Positions 25,804-34,355 of a stretch of DNA of 64,000 nt are shown here, in pieces. The notes under the pieces are model-generated. The model saw nothing but the letters and a program-made list of their open reading frames with translations, did no database searches and had not been told where the DNA came from. The stretch covers positions 1 through 64,000 of the forward strand of contig NZ_JBJUVG010000004.1 of the NCBI RefSeq assembly GCF_046097595.1, in the 5' to 3' direction. Source of the stretch: Peptococcus simiae. Its GTDB lineage: Bacteria; Bacillota; Peptococcia; Peptococcales; Peptococcaceae. The translations under genes were made by a program, and so were the position numbers. Numbering within the stretch: the first letter of the stretch is position 1; every line of letters starts with the position of its first letter.

Positions 25804-26708
25804 TGGCAATCATCCGAACCGCCGAAATCAAGACCAGCCTGCCCGCGCACTGGCAGGCCCTGGAAGATGCCATCTGGGCAGCCTATGTCGCCCGGGAAGG
25901 CCTTCCGGCTGATGGCGAACTGGACCTGACCCTGGTCGATGATGCGACCATCCAGGCGGTTAACCGGGACCACCGGCAGATTGATCAAGCGACAGATGTG
26001 CTCAGTTTTCCCATGTATGAGGACCGGGACGACCTGGCTGAGGACCTGGCCGCCGGTTTGCCCATTATCCTTGGGGATATCATGATATCCATCCCTACCG
26101 CCCGGCGGCAGGCCGAGGCCTATGGTCACTCCTTTAAGCGGGAGCTGGCCTACCTCCTGGTCCATGGCCTCCTCCATGTGGCCGGTTACGACCATATGAC
26201 CGCAGCCGATAAAAAGGCCATGCGGATTGCCGAAGAAGCCATCCTGGCCCAGGTTGGCGTCCCCAGGGATACAGCCCCCTCCAAGGTCAAGACCCCGGTA
26301 GAGGATGAGGCCAGGGAGAGGTTGGTTGAGGCTGCCCGAAAGGCCCGGGAAGGGGCCTATGCTCCCTATTCCAACTACCGGGTCGGGGCCGCCCTCTTGG
26401 CCAGTGATGGCCGGATTTTTACCGGGGCCAATGTAGAAAACGCCAGCTACGGTGCCACCTGCTGTGCAGAACGGACCGCCCTTTTTGCAGCGGTGACCCA
26501 AGACGCCCGGGACTTTACCGCCCTGGCGGTGGCCACCGCTGGCGAGGCCCCGGCACCCCCCTGCGGGATTTGCCGCCAGGCCCTGGCCGAGTTTGCCCCC
26601 AACCTGACCCTCTACCTGGTGGGCCGGGACCGGGCCGACCTCCAGGAGACCAACCTGGCGGACCTCTTCCCCCAAGCCTTTAGCCTATCCCCAAAGGAGA
26701 AGTCATGA
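25803..26708 (+). CDS. ybeY-cdd: YbeY endoribonuclease fused to cytidine deaminase
   Basis: 301 residues. Residues 1 to about 150 are YbeY with the zinc motif HGLLHVAGYDH (H121, H125, H131) and ATDVLSFP; YbeY takes part in 16S rRNA 3'-end maturation and ribosome quality control. Residues about 165-301 are a complete cytidine deaminase with the CAE motif (C221, E223) and PCGIC (C254, C257) zinc ligands and PYSNYRVGAAL. A linker of roughly 15 residues joins them. In many Firmicutes ybeY, dgkA, cdd and era are separate neighbours; here dgkA is absent and the two flanking genes have merged. Era overlaps by four bases. Confidence 0.94.
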   Translation: MAIIRTAEIKTSLPAHWQALEDAIWAAYVAREGLPADGELDLTLVDDATIQAVNRDHRQIDQATDVLSFPMYEDRDDLAEDLAAGLPIILGDIMISIPTARRQAEAYGHSFKRELAYLLVHGLLHVAGYDHMTAADKKAMRIAEEAILAQVGVPRDTAPSKVKTPVEDEARERLVEAARKAREGAYAPYSNYRVGAALLASDGRIFTGANVENASYGATCCAERTALFAAVTQDARDFTALAVATAGEAPAPPCGICRQALAEFAPNLTLYLVGRDRADLQETNLADLFPQAFSLSPKEKS

Positions 26709-27595
26709 AAAGCGGATTTATTTCTATTATCGGCCGGCCCAATGCCGGCAAAAGCACCCTCCTGAATGAAATCCTTGACCGCAAGGTGGCCATTACCAGT
26801 GACAAGCCCCAAACCACCCGGGTCCGGATCACCGGCATCTACACAGATGAAGACGCCCAAATGGTCTTCATTGACACCCCCGGCATCCATAAGCCTAAGC
26901 ACAAGCTGGGGAGCGTCATGGTGGATGTGGCCAAGGAAAGCATTTACGACGGTGATGTGGTATACTATATGGTGGACGCCTCCGTTCCCTTTGGCGGTGG
27001 CGAAGCCTATATCCTCAAGGCCCTGGAAAAGGTGGATATTCCGGTTTTCCTTCTCTTGAATAAAACCGATACCATGACCCGCGAACAGGTCCTGCAGACC
27101 ATTGTCCAGTGGACCGAAAGACGGCCCTTTGCAGAAGTCTTTCCCCTGTCAGCCCTGACCGGGGATAATGTCCAGTCCCTCTTGGATGTCACCAAGGGTT
27201 ATCTGGCGGACGGGGCTCCCTTTTACCCGATTGATGAAATCACCGACCAACCGGAAAAGGTCCTCATGGCCGAGCTCATCCGGGAGAAAATCCTCCGCCT
27301 GACCAATGAGGAAGTTCCCCACAGCGTGGCCGTGATGATTGAAAGGATGGAGCGCCGGGAGACAGACGGTAAACTGGTCGTCTACGCCCTAATCTATGTT
27401 GAGCGGTCCTCGCAGAAGCGGATCCTCATCGGCAAGCAGGGGCGGATGATGAAAAAAATCGGCATCCAGGCCCGGCGGGACATAGAGCACCTGCTGGATG
27501 AGGAAATTGACCTCAAGCTCTGGGTCAAGGTCAAAGAAGCCTGGCGCAACCACGACATGACCCTGAGAGACCTAGGCTTGGACCAACGTTTTTAA
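26705..27595 (+). CDS. era: GTPase Era
   Basis: 296 residues. G motifs GRPNAGKST, the switch sequence QTTRVRITGI, DTPGIHKPKHKLG and NKTD, then a C-terminal KH domain with GKQGRMMKKIGIQARRDIE. Era binds the 3' end of 16S rRNA during 30S assembly. It starts within the end of ybeY-cdd (ATGA), so YbeY and Era, which act at the same rRNA end, are translationally coupled. Confidence 0.98.
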   Translation: MKSGFISIIGRPNAGKSTLLNEILDRKVAITSDKPQTTRVRITGIYTDEDAQMVFIDTPGIHKPKHKLGSVMVDVAKESIYDGDVVYYMVDASVPFGGGEAYILKALEKVDIPVFLLLNKTDTMTREQVLQTIVQWTERRPFAEVFPLSALTGDNVQSLLDVTKGYLADGAPFYPIDEITDQPEKVLMAELIREKILRLTNEEVPHSVAVMIERMERRETDGKLVVYALIYVERSSQKRILIGKQGRMMKKIGIQARRDIEHLLDEEIDLKLWVKVKEAWRNHDMTLRDLGLDQRF

Positions 27596-27635
27596 TTTTA
27601 TTTTTATTGCCGGAAAGGCTTTAGGAGGTGAATTG

Positions 27636-27686
27636 ATGTATGTCAAACGACGATGGCAGACCGCGAGCGCAAGTGTTGTTGTATAG
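27636..27686 (+). CDS. Possible 16-codon leader peptide before mgtE
   Basis: ATG at 27636 preceded by a strong AGGAGGTG (27623-27630, 5-base spacing), encoding MYVKRRWQTASASVVV and a TAG. It ends 29 bases before mgtE. Such an excellent ribosome binding site for a short frame suggests a translated leader; a decayed remnant of another gene is also possible. Confidence 0.4.
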   Translation: MYVKRRWQTASASVVV

Positions 27687-27715
27687 TCGGAAAAAAAGCA
27701 TAAGGGAGGTCATCA

Positions 27716-29047
27716 ATGATCACATATATCGATTTGCCGACCAACGAAGATGAAGAAACCCGCCTGCGGGAGTACCTGGAAGACGTCCAGCCGGAAGATA
27801 TTGCAGAATACGTGTCCGGCCTGGAAGACCGGGAAGAACAAATTGCCTTAATCAAGTTCCTGGAACCGGAAGACGCCGCTATTGTCTTCTTTGAACTGGA
27901 CGACTTCTCCCTGGTTTCCGATGTGCTCCTGTCCCTGCCCCGCTGGCAGGCCATGGCCATTGCTACAGAAATCCCCAATGACGATGCAGCCGACTTATTG
28001 GCCGATATGCCGGACAAGGCCCGGGGCCGGGTCCTGGCCCTCTTTGATGATGAGGCCCGGGCGGATATTATCGAACTTTTAGGCTACGAAGCCGACACCG
28101 CCGGCGGTTTGATGACCACCGAATTCGTTGTCGTGCCGGCCTTTGTTACGGCCCAGAAGGCCATCGAAATGATGCGGGCCTTTGCCCCGGATGCAGAAAC
28201 CATCTACTACGTTTACGTCATTGACGGCAATAGCCACCTGGTCGGGATCCTGTCCCTCCGGGAACTGATTATCGCCGGTCCGGAAACGGCCATTGCCGAT
28301 ATTATGCAAACCAATGTCATGAGCGTGAACGTCCAGGATGACCAGGAAGAAATCGCCGACTTAATGACCAAGTACAACTTCCTGGCAGTCCCCGTTGTTG
28401 ACGATGAAGAGCACATCATCGGGATTATCACCGTCGACGACATCGTCGACGTTATCCATGAAGAGGCCACCGAAGACATCTACCGGATGGCCGGTATCAA
28501 CGAGTCTGAAGATGATGAAGAACCTAGCGTCAAGGGGGCCTACCTGGCCCGGATGCCCTGGCTCCTCATTACCATCTTTGGGGAATTGGGGAGTGGGATT
28601 GTCTTATCCGGCTTCCAGGCCCGGCTGGAACAGGTTGTGGCCCTGGCTATCTTTATCCCCCTCCTGACCGGGGTGGCCGGGAATGTCGGCACCCAGTCCT
28701 CCACGGTTACCGTCCGTGGCCTGGCCATGGGGACCCTGGAAAGCGGCCACGCCTTGCGGATTATCCTCAGGGAGACCACCATCGGCCTGGCCCTGGGGGT
28801 GTCTGTCGGCCTCATCGTCGGCGGCATCGGGTCTTTTTGGCAGTTTCCGGCCCTGGGCCTGGCTGTCGGCCTGACCCTGGTCTTGAATAACCTCATGGCC
28901 TCCTTTATGGGGACCCTGGTGCCCTTGACCTTTAAGCGGATCAATGTCGACCCGGCTGTCGCCTCGGCCCCTTTTATTACCACGGTGGTAGACATCACCG
29001 GCCTTTTAAACTATACGCTCATTGCAGCTGCTATTTTAAATATCTAA
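27716..29047 (+). CDS. mgtE: Magnesium transporter MgtE
   Basis: 443 residues in the MgtE order: N-terminal superhelical domain (about 1-125, EDVQPEDIAEYVSGLEDREEQ, DDAADLLADMPDKARG), two CBS domains (about 130-250), a plug helix, and five membrane helices from about 280 containing GNVGTQSSTVTVRGLA, the conserved channel segment. MgtE is a Mg2+-gated Mg2+ channel. GGGAGG precedes the ATG. No M-box riboswitch fits in the short upstream gap; a small leader frame is present instead. Confidence 0.96.
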   Translation: MITYIDLPTNEDEETRLREYLEDVQPEDIAEYVSGLEDREEQIALIKFLEPEDAAIVFFELDDFSLVSDVLLSLPRWQAMAIATEIPNDDAADLLADMPDKARGRVLALFDDEARADIIELLGYEADTAGGLMTTEFVVVPAFVTAQKAIEMMRAFAPDAETIYYVYVIDGNSHLVGILSLRELIIAGPETAIADIMQTNVMSVNVQDDQEEIADLMTKYNFLAVPVVDDEEHIIGIITVDDIVDVIHEEATEDIYRMAGINESEDDEEPSVKGAYLARMPWLLITIFGELGSGIVLSGFQARLEQVVALAIFIPLLTGVAGNVGTQSSTVTVRGLAMGTLESGHALRIILRETTIGLALGVSVGLIVGGIGSFWQFPALGLAVGLTLVLNNLMASFMGTLVPLTFKRINVDPAVASAPFITTVVDITGLLNYTLIAAAILNI

Positions 29048-29070
29048 GACAGGTGCGCCTGTCTTTTTTT
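29048..29070 (+). terminator. Terminator of mgtE
   Basis: GACAGG-TGCG-CCTGTC and seven T, directly overlapping the end of mgtE. Confidence 0.92.
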
Positions 29071-29107
29071 GCTTTTAGGCGCCTGGCGACAGGCATGAGG
29101 AGAAAGA

Positions 29108-29785
29108 ATGGATAAAAAGCTTTCAGGAAAATGGATAGAAGCCCTATGTATACTAGCCCTAACCTATGTCTTGGTCTTTGCCCTGGCGGTGATTTTAGCC
29201 GGGCCCCTCGGCCTGGCCGACACGCCCTTATTTTTAATCACCACCTTTATCCAGCAGGGGATCCTGCTGGGGCTGGTGGCCTTTATGCTGCGTCGGTCCG
29301 GTCGGCACTGGGCGGATATCGGTCTCCGGCCTATTTCTGCCCGGAGCGCCATGCGGAGCATTGCCGCCGGCGGCCTGATTTTAATCGTCATGGCCGGCTT
29401 TATTCAGGTCATTAACCTTTTCTTACCGGAGGGCCTGCCGGCCCAGAATGTGGAAGTCTTCTTTCATATGGCCAGCCCCAAGGTGGCTTTTGCCATATCT
29501 TTTCTGCTCATGGTGGTGGCGGCCCCCCTTGTGGAAGAAATATTTTTCCGGGGTTACCTTTACCAGGCCTTTGCCGCTCGGTTGAGCCCCCAGGCGGCTA
29601 TGCTGGTGACCAGCCTCATTTTTGGCCTGGTTCATGGGGACATCTACCGGCTCCTGCCCCTGGCCGTCGGTGGGTATTTCTTAAACCTGGTTGCCGTCCG
29701 GGAAAAGACCATCCTGGCCTCTATGTTCGCCCATGCCACCTGGAATGCCATCATGCTTTTGGTGGCCTTTGGCAGCTTATCCTAG
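29108..29785 (+). CDS. CPBP-family intramembrane metalloprotease
   Basis: 225 residues with about six membrane helices. CPBP (Abi/CAAX protease-like) motifs are present: EEIFFRGYLY (EExxxR), FGLVHGD and HATWNAI. Such proteases are linked to prenyl-protein processing, bacteriocin self-immunity or envelope control; which applies cannot be told. GAGGAG precedes the ATG. A second family member is at 36695. Confidence 0.9.
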   Translation: MDKKLSGKWIEALCILALTYVLVFALAVILAGPLGLADTPLFLITTFIQQGILLGLVAFMLRRSGRHWADIGLRPISARSAMRSIAAGGLILIVMAGFIQVINLFLPEGLPAQNVEVFFHMASPKVAFAISFLLMVVAAPLVEEIFFRGYLYQAFAARLSPQAAMLVTSLIFGLVHGDIYRLLPLAVGGYFLNLVAVREKTILASMFAHATWNAIMLLVAFGSLS

Positions 29786-29835
29786 GCCGGAGTGGGCCAT
29801 GATGTATTGTTCGTAATCATTTGGGAGGAAAGAGA

Positions 29836-31158
29836 ATGGAATTGGCAAGTGAAGCAAGCATCCGGATCACCGGCATCAGCCATGATGGGGAAGGCGTTGG
29901 CCGCCTCGATGACGGCCGGGTGGTCTTTGTCGCCGGGGCCTTACCCGGCGAGACAGTGGCCATAGAAAATATTCAAAAAGAGAAAAAACGCCTGGTGGCC
30001 AGCCTGAAAGCCATCCACCAGGCCCATCCGGAAAGGGTCCAGCCGCCCTGCCCGGTCTACGACCGCTGCGGCGGCTGCCAGCTCCAACACGCCTCCGCCG
30101 GCCTCCAGGGGGACCTCAAGACCCTACAAGTCCGGGATGCCGTCAGCCGGATTGGTCACCTGGATACCCCGGTCCTGCCGACCCTGACCATGGCCAATCC
30201 CTGGCGCTACCGGAACAAGGGTATCTTCCATGTGAATGAAGCCAGCGGCCAAGCCCGGCTGGGCTTTTACAGCGCCCGGAGCCACGACTTCGTCCCGGCC
30301 AGCGGCTGCCTGCTCTTTTCCAACCAGGTCAATACCCTGCTGGAAGACCTGGAAGAGCGGATCACCGCCACCGGCCGGGCCGGCCATATCCGCAAGGTCA
30401 TGGTCCGGGAAAGCAAGGCCACTGGCGACCTCATGCTGGCCTTCATTACCGAAGACCAGGCCTTCCGTCTGCCCAAGCTCGTCGAGGGCCTGATTGCCGA
30501 CTACCCGGCCCTGACCTCTGTCTGGCACAATGTCCTGACCAACCCTCGCCTGGCCACCGGCCGGGCTTGGCACCACCTGGCCGGTCGGGAAAACATCCAA
30601 GACGCCATCGGCCACCTGACCGTCAGCCTGTCCCCGGCCTCCTTTTTCCAGGTAAATAACCTCCAGGCCCAGGTCCTCTATGATGAAGTCCGGGCCCGGG
30701 CTGGACTGACCGGCCAGGACCATATCCTGGACCTCTACGGCGGCATCGGAACCATCGGTCTCTACCTGGCTGACCGGGCTGGCCGGCTCACCGGTGTCGA
30801 ATCCGTCGGCGAAGCCAGCCGAGACGCCAAGGCCAACGCCCAAGCCCTGGGCCTTACCAATACCCACTTCGTCACCGCCAAAGCCGAAGCCTGGCTCCCC
30901 CGCTACCTCAAAGACCAGTCCCGGCCCGACCTCACCATCGTCGACCCCCCGCGCAAGGGCCTGGACCCCCGCCTGGTTGATACCCTCATCCAAGCCGCCA
31001 TCCCCCGGATGATCTACGTCTCCTGTAACCCCGCCACCTTAGCCCGCGACCTCAAAAGCTTCCAAGCCCAAGGCTACCAGCCCGGCCCCATCCAACCCGT
31101 GGACCTCTTTTCCCAGACAGCCCATGTGGAGTGTGTCGTATTGATAACAAGGAAATAG
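29836..31158 (+). CDS. rlmD: 23S rRNA m5U methyltransferase, RlmD/TrmA family
   Basis: 440 residues from the ATG that follows GGGAGGAAAG. An N-terminal TRAM domain (GEGVGRLDDGRVVFVAGALPGE), the iron-sulfur cysteines of CPVYDRCGGCQLQH, SAM-binding DLYGGIGTIGLYLAD, DPPRKGLD, and the catalytic cysteine in VSCNPATLARDL. The family methylates U747 or U1939 of 23S rRNA or U54 of tRNA; the exact target is not decided by sequence. The 3' third is strikingly C-rich, in contrast with the A+T-rich segment that follows. Confidence 0.92.
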   Translation: MELASEASIRITGISHDGEGVGRLDDGRVVFVAGALPGETVAIENIQKEKKRLVASLKAIHQAHPERVQPPCPVYDRCGGCQLQHASAGLQGDLKTLQVRDAVSRIGHLDTPVLPTLTMANPWRYRNKGIFHVNEASGQARLGFYSARSHDFVPASGCLLFSNQVNTLLEDLEERITATGRAGHIRKVMVRESKATGDLMLAFITEDQAFRLPKLVEGLIADYPALTSVWHNVLTNPRLATGRAWHHLAGRENIQDAIGHLTVSLSPASFFQVNNLQAQVLYDEVRARAGLTGQDHILDLYGGIGTIGLYLADRAGRLTGVESVGEASRDAKANAQALGLTNTHFVTAKAEAWLPRYLKDQSRPDLTIVDPPRKGLDPRLVDTLIQAAIPRMIYVSCNPATLARDLKSFQAQGYQPGPIQPVDLFSQTAHVECVVLITRK

Positions 31159-31178
31159 AAGGAGCAGGAGGAAAGATT

Positions 31179-31247
31179 ATGGCGATTGCAAATATTAAAG
31201 TTACATTGTTGTGTCCCACTGAAGAAGTATGGAACAAACCGTCATAA
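31179..31247 (+). pseudogene. Truncated SRPBCC (polyketide-cyclase-like) gene start
   Basis: A good AGGAGG and ATG start a frame of only 22 codons, MAIANIKVTLLCPTEEVWNK then PS and stop. The sequence matches the usual opening of small SRPBCC proteins (NVK-x-C-xx-EVWxxVTSLDNY) and stops exactly after the VW position, as if the rest had been replaced by an insertion or deletion. Family assignment is by eye. Confidence 0.45.
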
Positions 31248-31588
31248 TATATTTTAGCGAGCGAAAGTAGCCGAGGTACTTCTCCTTAAAGCGGCGAAAT
31301 CGAGTCTTTTTTGTCATCAATTAGTTTGTTAAGGTTTGTTCAATAGATGTGACAGCGTAAATTTTAAAACATGACATAAAAGGATAACTCCAGCAAACAC
31401 TTGAATCAAAAACGGAGAAATACTTGAAAAATCAACAGAACAAAGCACATAAGAATCAGGTTTTCTGGCATTCGCTGAATGTCGGGAAAGCTCATTTTTT
31501 TGTAGATGTTGACTTCTAAAGAGACAGTTTGGTACTATAAATGTAACCAAAGACGAGGACGGTTGGGTTAAGATTCCTGCTGTTATCT
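31248..31588 (+). other. Gene-free A+T-rich stretch with decayed frames
   Basis: No intact gene is seen on either strand. Near 31526-31595 a readable frame (GTINVTKDEDGWVKIPAV then IFAR) ends in TGA and continues as KTGEWVEK, which looks like a fragment of a lost protein. Base composition changes abruptly from the G+C-rich gene to the left. Probably the edge of an acquired segment. Confidence 0.4.
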
Positions 31589-31984
31589 TTGCACGATGAA
31601 AGACTGGTGAATGGGTTGAAAAGAGCGTACATGTTGTATGGTTCAAGTTTTGTTTATTTTGCCTTATTGGTGGTCATGTTTTTCCTTGAAATACCTAACT
31701 GGATACCAGCTCTTCTAGGCCTAGGGATATTTATTCATATTACGATGGAATACCTTAAGATAAAGGTATACAGACACTTCAGGGGAAGTGCCGTTTTTGA
31801 TTTTATAATCAGTGCCTGTATAGCTGGAGCGGTGCTATTTGTCTTAAGTGTCTTGCAAACTTATCTAATCGGATATGATACGACGAATGCATTAAATAAT
31901 AAAGTTTTTAAGTTGTACTGTACCTTGAGTCTATTTGTTGTGAATACTTTATTGGTTAACTATCGGGCAAGGAAAAGTGAATGA
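31589..31984 (+). CDS. Membrane protein, unknown
   Basis: 131 residues from a TTG at 31589; an ATG at 31631 (117 residues) is an alternative, and neither has a convincing Shine-Dalgarno. Four hydrophobic segments: about 20-35, 40-57, 75-97 and 109-125. A+T-rich relative to core genes. It precedes a small XRE regulator by 36 bases, a pairing often seen in membrane-protein/regulator modules of mobile or accessory DNA. Confidence 0.5.
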   Translation: MHDERLVNGLKRAYMLYGSSFVYFALLVVMFFLEIPNWIPALLGLGIFIHITMEYLKIKVYRHFRGSAVFDFIISACIAGAVLFVLSVLQTYLIGYDTTNALNNKVFKLYCTLSLFVVNTLLVNYRARKSE

Positions 31985-32020
31985 CGCATTTTGGCTTTTA
32001 TAGAATGCAGAGGGGATTCT

Positions 32021-32224
32021 TTGGAAGTAGAAATTGAAAATAGGATTGCGGAATTCCGCAAGGCGCTGGGCCTATCTCAACATCGATTAGCCAAGGCCGT
32101 CGGTATGAAAAGGCGATCCATCATGGCCTATGAAAATAATACGATTAGTCCAACCCTTGAGACGGCCTACAAGATATGCAAGGTGCTGGATAAGGATATC
32201 AAGGAAGTCTTTATATTTAAGTAA
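32021..32224 (+). CDS. Small XRE-family transcriptional regulator
   Basis: 67 residues from the TTG at 32021, which has GAGGGG upstream; an upstream TTG at 31991 would add ten residues. It is almost entirely one helix-turn-helix: RIAEFRKALGLSQHRLAKAV, then RRSIMAYENNTISPTLETAYKI. Cro-like proteins of this size repress adjacent promoters. Gap of 11 bases to the next gene. Confidence 0.8.
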   Translation: MEVEIENRIAEFRKALGLSQHRLAKAVGMKRRSIMAYENNTISPTLETAYKICKVLDKDIKEVFIFK

Positions 32225-32235
32225 GGAGATCATAT

Positions 32236-32658
32236 ATGGGGATTTTATTTAATGATAAGAATGAGATAGACGCAAAAATGAACCATGATTTTGGAGATGT
32301 TGAGAACCATCTCATTGCCCTCAAACATAATGATATAAAGTCAGGTTTTCTTAAACTGCTGATGAGTAACCTATACCATACCTTAGATTCGAATCGGACC
32401 TTTATAGTATACTTTTCCAGCAAGGGCTTACATGAAAAGGAAATAAGCCATTCCGTCAAAGGGGATTTTTTACTGGTGCCTTGGCATGAAATTGGTTCAT
32501 TTGAATTAAAGATGAAAAATAACAAGGCTTTGATTGAGTTGAGTCATTTAGGCAAAAAGATCGGGTATGAAATACCTTTTACTGGCAAGCTTTTTGCCGA
32601 GAACAAAAAGAACTTAAAGCACTTACAAGACAAGGGTTGGTATAAGGTTGAAGAATGA
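32236..32658 (+). CDS. Unknown protein, possibly PH-like fold
   Basis: 140 residues, AAGGAG upstream. Soluble, with a central set of strands (TFIVYFSSKGLHEKEI, DFLLVPWHEIGSFELK, KALIELSHLGKKIGYEIP) and a C-terminal helix, a pattern compatible with bacterial PH domains. Function unknown. Part of the A+T-rich accessory stretch, probably co-transcribed with the XRE regulator. Confidence 0.55.
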   Translation: MGILFNDKNEIDAKMNHDFGDVENHLIALKHNDIKSGFLKLLMSNLYHTLDSNRTFIVYFSSKGLHEKEISHSVKGDFLLVPWHEIGSFELKMKNNKALIELSHLGKKIGYEIPFTGKLFAENKKNLKHLQDKGWYKVEE

Positions 32659-32865
32659 TAAAATGAAAAACAGGTTTTTTGCTAAGGCGTGAAGTCATCT
32701 TTGCCATCGGGGGGCTATCTATAAAGCCTTATTTTCCCCATTTCTAGCCTGTAAAATTATTTTGACAGGGCGCAAATAGCCCGAAAAATCGGTATGTACA
32801 GGATATTTGCTAGACAGAAACATCGTCCTTGGATTAAATTGAGCGTGAAAGGAGGTTATAGCAAT

Positions 32866-33438
32866 ATGGAACTGGGAAGTCAGATAAAAAAATATCGCAC
32901 CGACCAGGCCTTATCCCAAGAGGCCCTAGCTGAGAAATTGTATGTATCTAGGCAAACCATTTCTAACTGGGAAAATGATAAGTCCTATCCGGATGCGAAG
33001 AGTCTCCTTCTTTTAAGTGAAGTATTACAAACCTCAATCGATCATTTAATCAAAGGAGATGTTGAAATCATGAAAGAGCGGGTAGCAGCAGAAGACCAAA
33101 GGAACTTCGAAAGGGCAGGGAAAATATATGGGGCCTTACTATTGATAACGGTTCTATCTATGATTCCCCTGATCCGCCTCCTAGGCGGCCTTGGCGAGGC
33201 GGTATGGTTGGTGTTGATGGCGGCCACCCTAGGTGCGGCCTTCCTCGTCGAGAAAAAGAAGAAGCAATATGACATTCAAACCTACAGGGAAGTGATTGCT
33301 TTTTCAGAGGGGACCAAGCTGGATGACCTGGAAAAAATGAAAGAGGCGGCGAAAAGACCCTACCAGAAATTTTTATTCGCCATCTTATCAGGCTTGCTTA
33401 TTTTTGTTGTGCTTAGAGTAGTGGATTTGTTCTTTTAA
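32866..33438 (+). CDS. Membrane-anchored XRE-family regulator
   Basis: 190 residues from the ATG with AAAGGAGGTT nine bases upstream; the longer frame is rejected. N-terminal HTH (about 1-65, QALSQEALAEKLYVSRQTIS NWEN pattern) followed by a linker, two helices (about 85-123), a charged region KKKKQY, and a C-terminal helix (about 168-188). It resembles the regulator at 49700, so the window contains two members of this membrane-linked XRE group. These often control adjacent membrane or transporter genes. Confidence 0.85.
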   Translation: MELGSQIKKYRTDQALSQEALAEKLYVSRQTISNWENDKSYPDAKSLLLLSEVLQTSIDHLIKGDVEIMKERVAAEDQRNFERAGKIYGALLLITVLSMIPLIRLLGGLGEAVWLVLMAATLGAAFLVEKKKKQYDIQTYREVIAFSEGTKLDDLEKMKEAAKRPYQKFLFAILSGLLIFVVLRVVDLFF

Positions 33439-33585
33439 TATGAGGGGCCTTCATTCATACGGGAACAAGGCTCTTTGATTGCGAGAGATTGCTAGGGGCA
33501 GATAAGACGGCTTTACCGCTAGCTAAAGCCGAGTAAGGAACAGGTGTCAGCTAAGAAGTGATGGGCTGCAAAGTGAGGGATTAAT

Positions 33586-34074
33586 ATGGCTGTCAGCATC
33601 AAATTGGCTTATCAAGACAAGGATGACCTAGGTCAATTATTTAAGGAATATACGAACAGTATTTTAGCGCAAGGGGAAGAAGTGGCAGACTGCTTGGCCG
33701 CCCAGCATTATGATGATGAGATCAATGCATTAGAAGATAAGTACGGCCTACCGGAAGGCCGCTTATATATCGCCTGGCTGGACAACCAGGCCGCCGGTTG
33801 CATTGCCTTGCGGAAAATGGATGACGACTATTGCGAAATGAAACGGCTATATGTGCGGCCTGGCCACCGGGGCCGGCAAATAGGCAGGAACCTGGTGGAC
33901 CAGGTGATTACGGATGCCAAAGGGATCGGCTATAAGCATATGCGGCTGGATACCTTTCCCTTTATGGACGCAGCCCTGGGCCTCTATAAGCAGTACGGCT
34001 TTTATGAGATTGACCGGTACTATGACAACCCCACAGCTACGGCGATTTTTATGCAGCTGGACTTACGTTCATAG
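33586..34074 (+). CDS. GNAT-family N-acetyltransferase
   Basis: 162 residues. The acetyl-CoA pyrophosphate loop reads VRPGHRGRQIGRNLVDQV; motif B is MRLDTFPFMDAALGLYKQYGF. The preceding strand CIALRKMDDDYCEMKRLYV is also typical. Substrate unknown. G+C content is back to core level, so it marks the right edge of the A+T-rich stretch. Confidence 0.9.
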   Translation: MAVSIKLAYQDKDDLGQLFKEYTNSILAQGEEVADCLAAQHYDDEINALEDKYGLPEGRLYIAWLDNQAAGCIALRKMDDDYCEMKRLYVRPGHRGRQIGRNLVDQVITDAKGIGYKHMRLDTFPFMDAALGLYKQYGFYEIDRYYDNPTATAIFMQLDLRS

Positions 34075-34150
34075 ATGCCTTGGCAGATAACCGTCGATTG
34101 GCGCTAAAAGAAGGCCTTTAAGTAGTTTGGGTCCTTACGATATAGGCAAG

Positions 34151-34205
34151 AAAACCGCCTCAACCCTGATTGGACCTTGGGGGGAGGCGGTTTTTATATG
34201 CAGCC
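34151..34205 (+). terminator. Intrinsic terminator downstream of the acetyltransferase
   Basis: AAAACCGCCTC (34151-34161) pairs with GAGGCGGTTTT (34194-34204) across a 32-base loop, ending in T residues. Confidence 0.75.
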
Positions 34206-34325
34206 TGGGGTGGTGCAAAAAACGTTCTAAGGGACCAAGCCGGGACGTGTCCCTCTGCCTGCCCAGATGCGGGCTGAAAATTTACATGAAATTCACATGC
34301 TTTTCACGATTTTGTCTTTATCACT

Positions 34326-34334
34326 TGCTATGAT
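34326..34334 (+). promoter_or_regulatory. Extended -10 promoter
   Basis: TGCTATGAT 22 bases upstream of the GTG start of the hydrolase gene. Confidence 0.5.
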
Positions 34335-34355
34335 GGGCGAAAAGGGGAGGGGCCT

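Noticed and set aside
31329..31646. A 105-codon minus-strand frame in the A+T-rich gap
   Set aside because: No Shine-Dalgarno, low-complexity composition and no domain; it overlaps plus-strand gene remnants.
34127..34333. A 68-codon plus-strand frame before the hydrolase
   Set aside because: It runs through an intrinsic terminator and the promoter of the next gene and has no ribosome binding site.
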